Assembly (NCBI GenBank): GCA_900109485.1
Contig: FOAY01000001.1
Coordinates: 355,914 to 419,913 of the forward strand
DNA length: 64,000 nucleotides
Direction of reading: 5' to 3'
Source: Kosakonia sacchari
GTDB taxonomy: Bacteria; Pseudomonadota; Gammaproteobacteria; Enterobacterales; Enterobacteriaceae
Shown: piece after piece, positions 52,709-60,205 of the stretch
Numbering within the stretch: the stretch's first letter is position 1
Layout of the letters: the number at the start of each line of letters is the position of its first letter
Notes under the pieces: generated by a model
Seen by the model: the letters and a program-made list of their open reading frames with translations, nothing else
Databases searched by the model: none
Told to the model about the DNA's origin: nothing
Position numbers and translations under genes: made by a program

Positions 52709-53854
52709 TCAGAAGTCGTAGCGCAGACGCACGATATTCATATCGCTCAGGTTGTCGGTGCTGGAGGTAAACACGTGTTCGTAATCGACACGGAAACCAT
52801 AATCCAGCTGGAAAGTCACACCGACGCCGTTATCAATACGCTGATAATCGCGGCCAGTGGTGTATTGCAAACGGTCGCCCATCACGTACGGCTGAACATA
52901 TTTAAGCGCGTACTGGCCCACCGGGATTTTATAACCGGCAAAGTATTCAATCCCCCACGCATCGCCCGCGAAGTAGTTTTGCACGTCGGATTTTTTGGTC
53001 AGCAGGAAGTTCTGATACCAGCCGCCGCCGAAGGAGAAGGTCCAGTTATCCGGCGTCCAGCTCAGCGCGGTACCGAGGATGTTCTGATCGTAGGTTTTGC
53101 TGTCGTCCGTTGACGGCAGGCGCATTTCCGCACGCGTGTAGTTCCACGCCGTACCCCATGTCAGGGTGTCGGTCAGGTGATAATCGAGGCCCAGCGAACC
53201 GCCGCCTTTACGTTTGTAACGCGTGCCGTTGCCCGGCAGATAGTCGGAATCATTGAACAGGTAAGAAACATAAATATCCGCGTCGCCAACGGTTTTCTTA
53301 TATTTGAGCATATTCCGTGAACGATAAGAGCCGTCGTAGTCGCCGTTGATACCGTTGCCCGGCGCCTGGGCCTTCATGTCGTAATCCCAGATATCGGTTT
53401 TCGCACCCACGACATCGTAATAAATACTGTTCTGCTGGCCGTAGGTGAGCGTGCCCCAGGTTTTACTTTTCAGCCCGGTGTAAAGCATACGGCGGGTGGT
53501 ATTCCGCGTGCCTTCGGCATAGTGATTATCCCAGTCAAAAAGCGCCGGAATGTTCACGCCGAGTTCGTAATAGTTAATCCAGCTAATATCATCAAACAGA
53601 TAGTAGTCGGAAGCGAAACGAAAACGGGTACCGCCATCATAGCCGTTACGTTTGTACGAGCCTTTGTCGCTGTTGCCCATCGCGTTATCGAACTGCGGGC
53701 GGATAGATCCCCCGACGGTAAAGTTCAGACGGCTCAGCGGGTCGTCGGCCTGTGGATCCTGTTTCAGGAGAGTAATTTCTGCCTGCGCTGCGAAAGACAT
53801 CAATGCCACTGCTGCACCGATCGAGGCTGTCAGCATTTTTAATTTAGTATTCAT
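52709..53854 (-). CDS. Outer-membrane porin of the general Gram-negative type
   Basis: The 381-residue protein has a signal peptide (MNTKLKMLTASIGAAVALMSFAAQA), beta strands with alternating aromatic residues (FRFASDYYLFDDISWINYYELG, TLTYGQQNSIYYDVVGA) and a C-terminal Phe (MNIVRLRYDF), as in trimeric porins. It differs from E. coli ChiP, which is an OprD-type porin of about 470 residues. Lying just upstream of chb on the same strand, it might admit chito-oligosaccharides, but it has its own terminator, so this is only inference from position. Confidence 0.85.
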   Translation of the reverse strand: MNTKLKMLTASIGAAVALMSFAAQAEITLLKQDPQADDPLSRLNFTVGGSIRPQFDNAMGNSDKGSYKRNGYDGGTRFRFASDYYLFDDISWINYYELGVNIPALFDWDNHYAEGTRNTTRRMLYTGLKSKTWGTLTYGQQNSIYYDVVGAKTDIWDYDMKAQAPGNGINGDYDGSYRSRNMLKYKKTVGDADIYVSYLFNDSDYLPGNGTRYKRKGGGSLGLDYHLTDTLTWGTAWNYTRAEMRLPSTDDSKTYDQNILGTALSWTPDNWTFSFGGGWYQNFLLTKKSDVQNYFAGDAWGIEYFAGYKIPVGQYALKYVQPYVMGDRLQYTTGRDYQRIDNGVGVTFQLDYGFRVDYEHVFTSSTDNLSDMNIVRLRYDF

Positions 53855-54180
53855 TTATTTTTTCCTCGGGAACGCTACTCACTACTAGCGCGGGCATAGT
53901 AATTTCCAAATATGACAGTTCTGTTTCCAGAATTAGAGATTTGTGCGCTTAATTTATTTAAATGTATATAAACGTAACGCCTGGTTTCTGTTTTTTATAT
54001 TTGTCTGAATACATGTCTGGCGGTAATTTTTCTCGCTTTAAAGCAGAAAAGCTCGTTTTGCTAATAATGATATACGCCAATAAGAAAGGCACAGATTGTT
54101 AAGCGTTTTGTTGCTGACTGAGAGTAAAACGTGCGGACAATAATGAGATCCGGTAGTACTAACGCGCTTGAAATATCTTA
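53855..54180. other. AT-rich gap with porin promoter and possible small RNA
   Basis: No protein gene is seen. The left part should contain the minus-strand porin promoter. On the plus strand the region runs into a strong orphan terminator at 54181-54206 and could encode a small RNA. An AATAAT at 54139-54144 may be a -10 box; no clear -35 box was found. Confidence 0.35.
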
Positions 54181-54206
54181 CCGAACAGTCATGTTCGGTT
54201 TTTTTT
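54181..54206 (+). terminator. Strong orphan plus-strand terminator
   Basis: CCGAACA-GTCA-TGTTCGG is a perfect 7-bp stem followed by eight T residues on the plus strand only. Both flanking genes are on the minus strand, so no annotated gene explains it. Confidence 0.85.
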
Positions 54207-54320
54207 GCCTGAAGCATTTTGCGGTGGGGGGGTAAATAGTTATTTAGCCGCGCTTATTCCGCAGCGTTCTGTTAAATCTCCCCAATAAATAGTTAGCCGC
54301 CGGAGAGCGGCGGCTAAAAC

Positions 54321-54908
54321 TCAGCGGTTAAAGACGTTGCGGCCAATCTCAATCGCCTGTTGCAATGCTGCTTCCGCGCTGGCGAGATCCGGTAGCATCA
54401 GCGTGGCATTGGTCAGCACCGGCGCGCCGCAATAATCAAAAATACCGTGCGCGATTTGCGTGTTCCAGGATTGCGCATAACCATGCTTTTCGAAGGTTTG
54501 GCGATCGGCAGCACCCAGCGCGACGAGGTGGATCGGCAAATGGCCGAGCTTTTTAATCACTTTACCTTCGCCGCTCTCGGCATAGGCCCAGCCGTTGCTA
54601 AAGACGCGATCGATCCAGCCCTTTAACAGCCCCGGCATCGTCCACCAGTAAATGGGAAACACCAGCACCAGCGCATCAGCGTTATCGATACGCGCCTGTT
54701 CGGCGAGGACATCGGCGGGCAGCGGCGCGGTTTGATTGAAGGCGGCGACATCCGCTGCTGAAAAGCGCGGGTCAAACCCTTCTCGCGCCAGGTCGGCGAT
54801 TTCCGCGCTGTGCTGCCCCTGCTGGCGAATACCTTCAGCGACCGCCTGCGCCAGAGCGTGCGTCAATGAACTCTCCAGCGGGTGTGATACCACGATCAAA
54901 GCGTGCAT
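54321..54908 (-). CDS. NAD(P)H-dependent oxidoreductase (MdaB/YwrO-like flavodoxin fold)
   Basis: The 195-residue protein has the flavodoxin-like quinone reductase pattern: ALIVVSHPLESSLTHALAQAVAEG for FMN/FAD phosphate, ADALVLVFPIYWWTMPGLLKGWIDRVFSNGWAY for the flavin ring. Such enzymes reduce quinones by two electrons. The start MHALIVV has a strong GAGGAGG site. It is divergent from a TetR gene, and an 18-bp inverted repeat lies between them, so it is very likely under that repressor. Confidence 0.93.
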   Translation of the reverse strand: MHALIVVSHPLESSLTHALAQAVAEGIRQQGQHSAEIADLAREGFDPRFSAADVAAFNQTAPLPADVLAEQARIDNADALVLVFPIYWWTMPGLLKGWIDRVFSNGWAYAESGEGKVIKKLGHLPIHLVALGAADRQTFEKHGYAQSWNTQIAHGIFDYCGAPVLTNATLMLPDLASAEAALQQAIEIGRNVFNR

Positions 54909-54951
54909 ATGAAACCTCCTCGGTTGCCATCCGCGATGAACGGACGTAATC

Positions 54952-55000
54952 TTATATACCACTAGTAACCTACCAATAGTAAGTTACTAGTGGTATATAA
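54952..55000. promoter_or_regulatory. Long inverted repeat, TetR-type operator
   Basis: Perfect 18-bp arms, TTATATACCACTAGTAAC (54952-54969) and its complement (54983-55000), flank a 13-base spacer. Each arm also contains the small palindrome ACTAGT. The site covers the shared promoter region of the oxidoreductase and TetR genes. Confidence 0.8.
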
Positions 55001-55020
55001 CCTTGTCAACGGAGAAAGAG

Positions 55021-55608
55021 ATGACCGCAACGGGTACACGGCAGCGCCTCACGCGGGAAGCGCGTTTTACTCAACTGGTGGCGGTGGCCTGGCAAATCAT
55101 TCGCGATGAAGGCACGGAAGCGCTGACGCTAAGCCATCTTGCTGAGCTTGCTGGTGTCACCAAGCCCGTGGTTTACGACCATTTCACCAGCCGCTCCGGC
55201 CTGCTGGCCGCGCTGTATCGTGAATACGATCAGCGGCAGAACCAAAAAATGGATGATGCGCTGCGCACTGCCAACGCCGAACTGGCGCCGCGGGCGACGG
55301 TGATCGCCACCGCCTATATCGAATGCGTACTGCTGCAAGGGCGCGAAATGCCCAGCGTACTGGCGGCATTGGCGGGCACGCCGGAGCTGGAAAAAATCCG
55401 CCAGGAGTATGCCGTCGATTTCATAGAGAAGTGCCGCGCGCTGTTTGCGCCATTTTGCGTAAAACCGTTACGTGATGCTGCCTTGTGGGCGATGCTCGGT
55501 GCGGCGGAAGGGTTGTCATGGGCGGCGGTACAGGGCGCAATCACCGAAGCGCAAGCTAAAGAGGAGCTGAAAGCGGTGATTATCGCGATGGTGCAGGCCA
55601 GCGTATAA
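55021..55608 (+). CDS. TetR-family repressor of the oxidoreductase gene
   Basis: The 195-residue protein has a TetR HTH (IIRDEGTEALTLSHLAELAGVTKPVVYDHFTSRSGLLAALY) and a normal ligand domain. The start MTATGTRQR at 55021 follows GGAGAAAGAG; an earlier TTG at 55003 would place this site inside the gene. It is divergent from the quinone reductase gene, with an 18-bp inverted repeat between, consistent with a quinone- or electrophile-sensing repressor. Confidence 0.93.
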   Translation: MTATGTRQRLTREARFTQLVAVAWQIIRDEGTEALTLSHLAELAGVTKPVVYDHFTSRSGLLAALYREYDQRQNQKMDDALRTANAELAPRATVIATAYIECVLLQGREMPSVLAALAGTPELEKIRQEYAVDFIEKCRALFAPFCVKPLRDAALWAMLGAAEGLSWAAVQGAITEAQAKEELKAVIIAMVQASV

Positions 55609-55672
55609 GGCGGGCTTTTCGTCCTGGCGCGTTGCTTGCATTAACCCGGCATGACTTCCGGGGAGTACGCGC

Positions 55673-56935
55673 ATGATTGCCAACTCATCAACCACCATCC
55701 GTTTTTTACTGGCATCACGCCAGTGTGAGCTGAACAGCCTGCGTTATCTGCTGCAACGCGGTGAGCTGGTAGGCAAAATCAGCCAACTGGTGCATATGCT
55801 GCAACGCGAGCGCGGCACCTCAAATATGTTTCTTTGCGCGGCCGAAGGGCAGTTTGCCGATGAGCTTTCCCTGCGCGAGCGCGACGTTGCCGGGGCGCAG
55901 GCGCCGCTGCTGGCGCAACTTGATACGCTGGAGAGCCAGATTGCCGCCAGCCCGCAGGCCAGCCGCCTGTTCAGCCATGTTGCCAGCGTGATCTACGCGC
56001 TCAGCCTGCTGCCCGCGCTGCGCCAGCAAATCCGCCAGCGCAAACTGCCGCTGCCGCAGGCGATGAGCTTCTTTAACGACATCATTCGCCATTTGCTGTC
56101 GCTGGTGTTTGAACTCACCGATACCGCCGCCGAACCGGACATCTCCCGCGCGCTGATCGCCATGTTCAGCTTTATGCAGGGGAAAGAGTTTGCCGGGCAG
56201 GAGCGGGCCATCGCCGCTGCCGCCTTTGCCGCCGGGCAATTCAGCGAGGAAACCCGGCAAAAGCTGCTCGATCTGATTGAGCGCCAGGAGCGCTGCTTCG
56301 CCACCTTTGCCGATTTTGCCGATGAGCAACACCGGCTGCGCTGGCAGCAGATGCAGACCGACAGCCAGTTTGAGCGCCTGCGGCGCATTGCCTGTACCGG
56401 GCGTGAAGGATTTGCCGCGGACAGCGTTTTGCGCTGGTTTGCGCTCGCCACGCAACGCATTGATGCGATGAAAATTGAGGAAGATGCGCTGGCACAAACG
56501 CTGATGGCGCACTGCCGCGCGCGCATTGCCGCCGCTGAACAGGCCAGCCATCAGCAACAGGCCGATATCGAAAGCCTGATGCCGCAGCCGGAAGAGGAAG
56601 AGAGCCGCTATTCGGTGTTTATCGACAATCACGGCTGGCTGGAGAGCGGCGGCGTGCGCCCACAGCTCGGGCGTTCACTGTTAACGCTGGTGCAGCAGCA
56701 GTCGCGCCGCTTACAGGCGCTGGATACCGAACTGGCGGCGCTACGGGAAACGCTCAACGAACGCAAACAGATTGAGCGCGCCAAAAGTTTGCTGATGCAG
56801 CATCGCCAGCTCAGCGAAGAAGAGGCCTATAAAACCCTGCGCAGCATGGCGATGAATCAGAACAAAAAGCTGGTGGAGATAGCCGGTGCGATGCTGGCGG
56901 TCGCGGATGTTTTTCCTCTACCCCCAAAGGAGTAG
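55673..56935 (+). CDS. nasR: Nitrate/nitrite-responsive antiterminator NasR
   Basis: The 420-residue protein has an N-terminal nitrate-sensing NIT domain (ISQLVHMLQRERGTSNMFLCAAEG... through about residue 290) and a C-terminal ANTAR RNA-binding domain (ERKQIERAKSLLMQHRQLSEEEAYKTLRSMAMNQNKKLVEIAGAML). In Klebsiella NasR binds the nasF leader RNA when nitrate or nitrite is present and prevents termination. The leader it should act on lies directly downstream. Confidence 0.97.
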   Translation: MIANSSTTIRFLLASRQCELNSLRYLLQRGELVGKISQLVHMLQRERGTSNMFLCAAEGQFADELSLRERDVAGAQAPLLAQLDTLESQIAASPQASRLFSHVASVIYALSLLPALRQQIRQRKLPLPQAMSFFNDIIRHLLSLVFELTDTAAEPDISRALIAMFSFMQGKEFAGQERAIAAAAFAAGQFSEETRQKLLDLIERQERCFATFADFADEQHRLRWQQMQTDSQFERLRRIACTGREGFAADSVLRWFALATQRIDAMKIEEDALAQTLMAHCRARIAAAEQASHQQQADIESLMPQPEEEESRYSVFIDNHGWLESGGVRPQLGRSLLTLVQQQSRRLQALDTELAALRETLNERKQIERAKSLLMQHRQLSEEEAYKTLRSMAMNQNKKLVEIAGAMLAVADVFPLPPKE

Positions 56936-56936
56936 C

Positions 56937-56953
56937 TGCACATCCGGGGTGCG
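56937..56953. promoter_or_regulatory. NtrC-type enhancer site
   Basis: TGCACATCCGGGGTGCG closely matches the NtrC consensus TGCACY-N5-RGTGCA. It lies about 100 bases upstream of the sigma-54 promoter. Half-sites (GTGC) at 56971-56974 and 56981-56984 may form a second, weaker site. Confidence 0.8.
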
Positions 56954-57049
56954 AAAGGTGCTCTCCGGCAGTGCGAAAACGTGCCCGGCAAACGGGCGAA
57001 TTTTGCGCAAAGCGTTAAATTCCGCCGGTTGAAGCGTGATTACGCATTC

Positions 57050-57065
57050 TGGCACAGCCCTTGCT
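57050..57065 (+). promoter_or_regulatory. Sigma-54 promoter of the nasF operon
   Basis: TGGCAC-AGCCC-TTGCTT is a full match to the -24/-12 sigma-54 consensus (TGGCAC-N5-TTGCW). Transcription should start near 57076, just before the leader hairpins. With NtrC this links the operon to nitrogen limitation. Confidence 0.93.
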
Positions 57066-57089
57066 TTATCCATTGAGAAATTAATTTAG

Positions 57090-57187
57090 ACGCACTATCG
57101 GCCAACGGCGGTCGGTGCCGCGTCAACCGGACAACGGCGTCCATAAGCGTGCAGCTTTGCACAGGCTTATGGACGCCGTTTTTTTTT
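57090..57187 (+). promoter_or_regulatory. NasR-responsive antitermination leader
   Basis: A first hairpin (about 57090-57125; GACGCAC pairs with GTGCCGCGTC around a CGGCC/GGTCG inner stem) is followed by a terminator with 15-bp perfect arms, ACGGCGTCCATAAGC (57134-57148) and its complement (57165-57179), and nine T residues. The terminator loop holds a smaller GTGCA/TGCAC stem. NasR is known to bind the first hairpin in Klebsiella and let RNA polymerase pass the terminator. Confidence 0.92.
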
Positions 57188-57217
57188 GCATCCGCAACGG
57201 TGAGCAAGAGGGTGGCA

Positions 57218-58474
57218 ATGAGCGATGGCAACAAAAGTATGACGGTTTCCCGTCGGCAGTTTTTACTGGGCAGCGCGGCGCTGGGCAGCAGCCTGCTACT
57301 GCCGGGGGCACTCAATCGCGCATGGGCCGCTGGCTCGGATGCGCCGGAACTGAGCGAAATCCGCGTCGGTTTTATCCCGCTGACGGATTGCGCCTCGGTG
57401 GTGATGGCCGCCGTTAAAGGCTTCGACAAAAAATATGGCATCACCATTGTACCGAGCAAAGAAGCCAGTTGGGCGGCGGTACGCGACAAGCTGGTTTCCG
57501 GCGAACTGAACGCCTCGCACATTCTCTACGGCCAGCTTTACGGCCTGCAAATGGGGCTTTCCGGGCCGCAAACCGAGATGGCGGCGCTGATGACCATCAA
57601 CCAGAACGGGCAGGGGATCACGCTGGCGAACCAGTTGCATGAGGCGGGCGTTAATGACTTGGCCACGCTGCAAAAACATATCGCCGCCAGCCCGGCAGGG
57701 ACTTACACCTTCGCCCAGACCTTTCCCACCGGCACGCACGCCATGTGGCTCAACTACTGGCTGGCAAGCGCAGGCATCAATCCACTCACCGACATTCGCA
57801 GCGTAGTCGTGCCGCCGCCGCAAATGGTGATGAACATGAAAATTGGCAACATGGTTGGCTACTGCGTGGGCGAACCGTGGAACCAGCGCGCCATCAGCGA
57901 TGGCATCGGTTTTACCGCCGCCACCACTCAGGATATCTGGCCGGATCATCCGGAAAAAGTGCTCGGTACCCGTGCGGACTGGGTGGCGAAAAACCCCAAC
58001 AGCGCCCGCGCACTGACCGCCGCCATTCTTGAGGCTTCGCGCTGGATTGACGCCTCCGACGATAACCGCCGCGAAACGGCGCGGGTCATCGCCGGGCGCG
58101 CTTACCTCAACACCAAAGAGGAAACCATTCTCGGGCGCATGCTCGGCCAGTACGAAAACGGCCTGGGCAAAAGCTGGAAGGATGAGCACGCAATGCGCTT
58201 CTTCCACGACGGCTCCGTCAACTATCCGTGGCTCTCCGACGGCATGTGGTTCCTCACCCAGCATAAACGCTGGGGGCTGCTCACCAGCGATCCGGATTAC
58301 CTCGGCGTTGCCCGCAAGGTTAACCGCATCGACATCTACAAACAGGCTGCTGCGGCGGTCGGTAACGTCCCGCTGCCGGGCAGCGACATGCGCAGCAGCG
58401 TCTTGATCGATGGCATTCGCTGGGATGGCAGCAACCCTGCCGCCTATGCCAGCGGCTTTAGCGTAAAGAAATAG
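57218..58474 (+). CDS. nasF: Nitrate ABC transporter substrate-binding protein
   Basis: The 418-residue protein binds nitrate (and probably nitrite) in the periplasm. It starts with a Tat signal (VSRRQFLLGSAALGSSLLL, cut after RAWAA), then the NrtA/NasF pattern (IRVGFIPLTDCASVVMAAVKGFDKKYGI, TFPTGTHAMWLNYWLASAG, WNQRAISDGIGF). The ATG at 57218 has a GAGGGTGG site and lies 30 bases after the leader terminator; a longer frame would begin inside the terminator. It is the first gene of the operon. Confidence 0.96.
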   Translation: MSDGNKSMTVSRRQFLLGSAALGSSLLLPGALNRAWAAGSDAPELSEIRVGFIPLTDCASVVMAAVKGFDKKYGITIVPSKEASWAAVRDKLVSGELNASHILYGQLYGLQMGLSGPQTEMAALMTINQNGQGITLANQLHEAGVNDLATLQKHIAASPAGTYTFAQTFPTGTHAMWLNYWLASAGINPLTDIRSVVVPPPQMVMNMKIGNMVGYCVGEPWNQRAISDGIGFTAATTQDIWPDHPEKVLGTRADWVAKNPNSARALTAAILEASRWIDASDDNRRETARVIAGRAYLNTKEETILGRMLGQYENGLGKSWKDEHAMRFFHDGSVNYPWLSDGMWFLTQHKRWGLLTSDPDYLGVARKVNRIDIYKQAAAAVGNVPLPGSDMRSSVLIDGIRWDGSNPAAYASGFSVKK

Positions 58475-58484
58475 GAGGTCGCTT

Positions 58485-59369
58485 ATGAAAAACCAGGCGC
58501 AGATTATCCCCCTTCCTCGCGAAGAGACGGCGCAACCGCGTGTGGCAGCCGAAATTGTGACGCTGCCTACCAAACCGGTAGCGCGCCGTTCACCGCTGTT
58601 ACGCCCGCTGATGGAGCGCGTACTGCCAGGGCTGCTCGGGATTGGCCTGCTGGTCTGCCTGTGGCAGGTGGCGGCGCTCAACAGTAAAAACTTCCCCACG
58701 CCGTGGCAAACCTGGCAGGCGGCGCTGGCGATCTTTGCCGACCCGTTTTATATCGCCGGGCCGAACGATCAGGGCATTGGCTGGAACGTGCTGGCCTCGT
58801 TGCAGCGCGTGGCGGTCGGTTTTGGCCTCGCGGCGCTGGTCGGCATTCCGGCGGGTTTTTTGATTGGCCGCTTCCGGTTTGTCGCCAATATGCTCAACCC
58901 GCTGATCTCGCTGCTACGCCCGGTCAGCCCGTTGGCCTGGCTGCCGATTGGTTTGCTGCTGTTTCAGCGCGCTGAACCGGCCTCCAGCTGGACGATTTTT
59001 ATCTGCTCGATCTGGCCGATGATCCTCAACACCGCCGAAGGCGTGCGGCAGATCCCGCAGGATTACCTGAACGTGGCGCGGGTGCTCAAGCTTTCGGAGT
59101 TCGCCATCATGCGCAAAATCCTGCTGCCCGCCGCGCTGCCCGGCATTCTCACCGGCATGCGCCTGTCGATTGGCATTGCCTGGCTGGTGATTGTGGCGGC
59201 AGAAATGCTGACCGGCGGCATCGGTATTGGCTTCTGGATCTGGAACGAGTGGAACAACCTCAATGTGCAAAACATCATTATCGCCATCGTGGTGATTGGC
59301 GTGATCGGCCTGCTGCTGGAACAGGGGCTGATGTGGATTGCCAGCCGTTTTAACTACACCAGCCGCTAA
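58485..59369 (+). CDS. nasE: Nitrate ABC transporter permease
   Basis: The 294-residue protein has about six hydrophobic segments and the permease cytoplasmic loop (YLNVARVLKLSEFAIMRKILLPAALPGILTGMRL) that contacts the ATPase. PTPWQTW, PISLLRPVSPLAWLPIG and GFWIWNEWNNL are typical of NrtB/NasE. It follows nasF by 10 bases with a GGAGG site and precedes nasD by 10 bases. Confidence 0.96.
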   Translation: MKNQAQIIPLPREETAQPRVAAEIVTLPTKPVARRSPLLRPLMERVLPGLLGIGLLVCLWQVAALNSKNFPTPWQTWQAALAIFADPFYIAGPNDQGIGWNVLASLQRVAVGFGLAALVGIPAGFLIGRFRFVANMLNPLISLLRPVSPLAWLPIGLLLFQRAEPASSWTIFICSIWPMILNTAEGVRQIPQDYLNVARVLKLSEFAIMRKILLPAALPGILTGMRLSIGIAWLVIVAAEMLTGGIGIGFWIWNEWNNLNVQNIIIAIVVIGVIGLLLEQGLMWIASRFNYTSR

Positions 59370-59379
59370 GGAGGCCACG

Positions 59380-60174
59380 ATGCGTACCCATCCGATTATT
59401 CAGGTTCAGCAGGTCAGCCAACGCTTCAACACCCGCAGCGGCGAGTTTCTCGCGCTGGATAACGTCAGCTTTGATATCCACGCCGGTGAAACCCTGAGCC
59501 TGATTGGCCACTCCGGCTGCGGGAAATCAACGCTGTTAAACCTGATTGCCGGTCTGACACGGCCGACCAGCGGCGGCCTGCTGTGCAATAACCGCGAAAT
59601 CGACGGCCCAGGGCCGGAGCGCGGCGTGGTGTTTCAGAACCACTCGCTGCTGCCGTGGCTCACCACCTATGACAACGTGGCGCTGGCCGTTCGCCAGGTG
59701 TTTCGCGGTGAAATGAGCAAAGCCGAAATGCACGAGTGGATTATGCACAATCTCGACCTGGTGCAGATGAGCCACGCCTGGAACAAGCGCCCGCACGAAA
59801 TTTCCGGTGGCATGAAGCAGCGCGTCGGCATTGCCCGCGCGCTGTCGATGAAACCCGCCGTGTTGCTGATGGACGAACCCTTTGGCGCGCTGGACGCCTT
59901 AACCCGCGCCCATTTACAGGATGCGGTAATGGAGATCCAACAGCGCCTGCGCACCACCATTGTGCTGATCACCCATGACGTTGACGAAGCGGTGCTGCTC
60001 TCCGATCGGGTGATGATGATGACCAACGGCCCGGCGGCAACGGTCGGCGAAATCATGGACGTGACGCTGGAGCGCCCACGTTCGCGCGTGGCGCTGGCTG
60101 ATGACGCGCAGTATCAGCGCTATCGCCAGCAAGTTCTGCAATTTCTGTACGAGAAGCAGCCGAAAGCGGCCTGA
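59380..60174 (+). CDS. nasD: Nitrate ABC transporter ATP-binding protein
   Basis: The 264-residue ATPase shows Walker A GHSGCGKST, Q-loop VVFQNHSLLPWLT, signature ISGGMKQRVGIARAL, Walker B VLLMDEPFGALDAL and the switch His in LITHDVDEAV. It powers nitrate uptake through NasE. The start MRTHPIIQ has an AAGGAGG site. It is followed after 31 bases by nasB; in Klebsiella nasC stands between them. Confidence 0.96.
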   Translation: MRTHPIIQVQQVSQRFNTRSGEFLALDNVSFDIHAGETLSLIGHSGCGKSTLLNLIAGLTRPTSGGLLCNNREIDGPGPERGVVFQNHSLLPWLTTYDNVALAVRQVFRGEMSKAEMHEWIMHNLDLVQMSHAWNKRPHEISGGMKQRVGIARALSMKPAVLLMDEPFGALDALTRAHLQDAVMEIQQRLRTTIVLITHDVDEAVLLSDRVMMMTNGPAATVGEIMDVTLERPRSRVALADDAQYQRYRQQVLQFLYEKQPKAA

Positions 60175-60205
60175 TGTCTCTGTCACTCGTTCGATAAGGA
60201 TTCAG

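Noticed and set aside
52709-53854. Naming the porin chiP because it precedes chb
   Set aside because: The sequence is a general-porin type of 381 residues and lacks the OprD-like features and length of E. coli ChiP; it also has its own terminator.
57296-58699. 467-codon minus-strand frame opposite nasF and nasE
   Set aside because: Low-complexity composition (Gly, His, Arg, Ala) typical of antisense frames in GC-rich genes; nasF is fully supported on the other strand.
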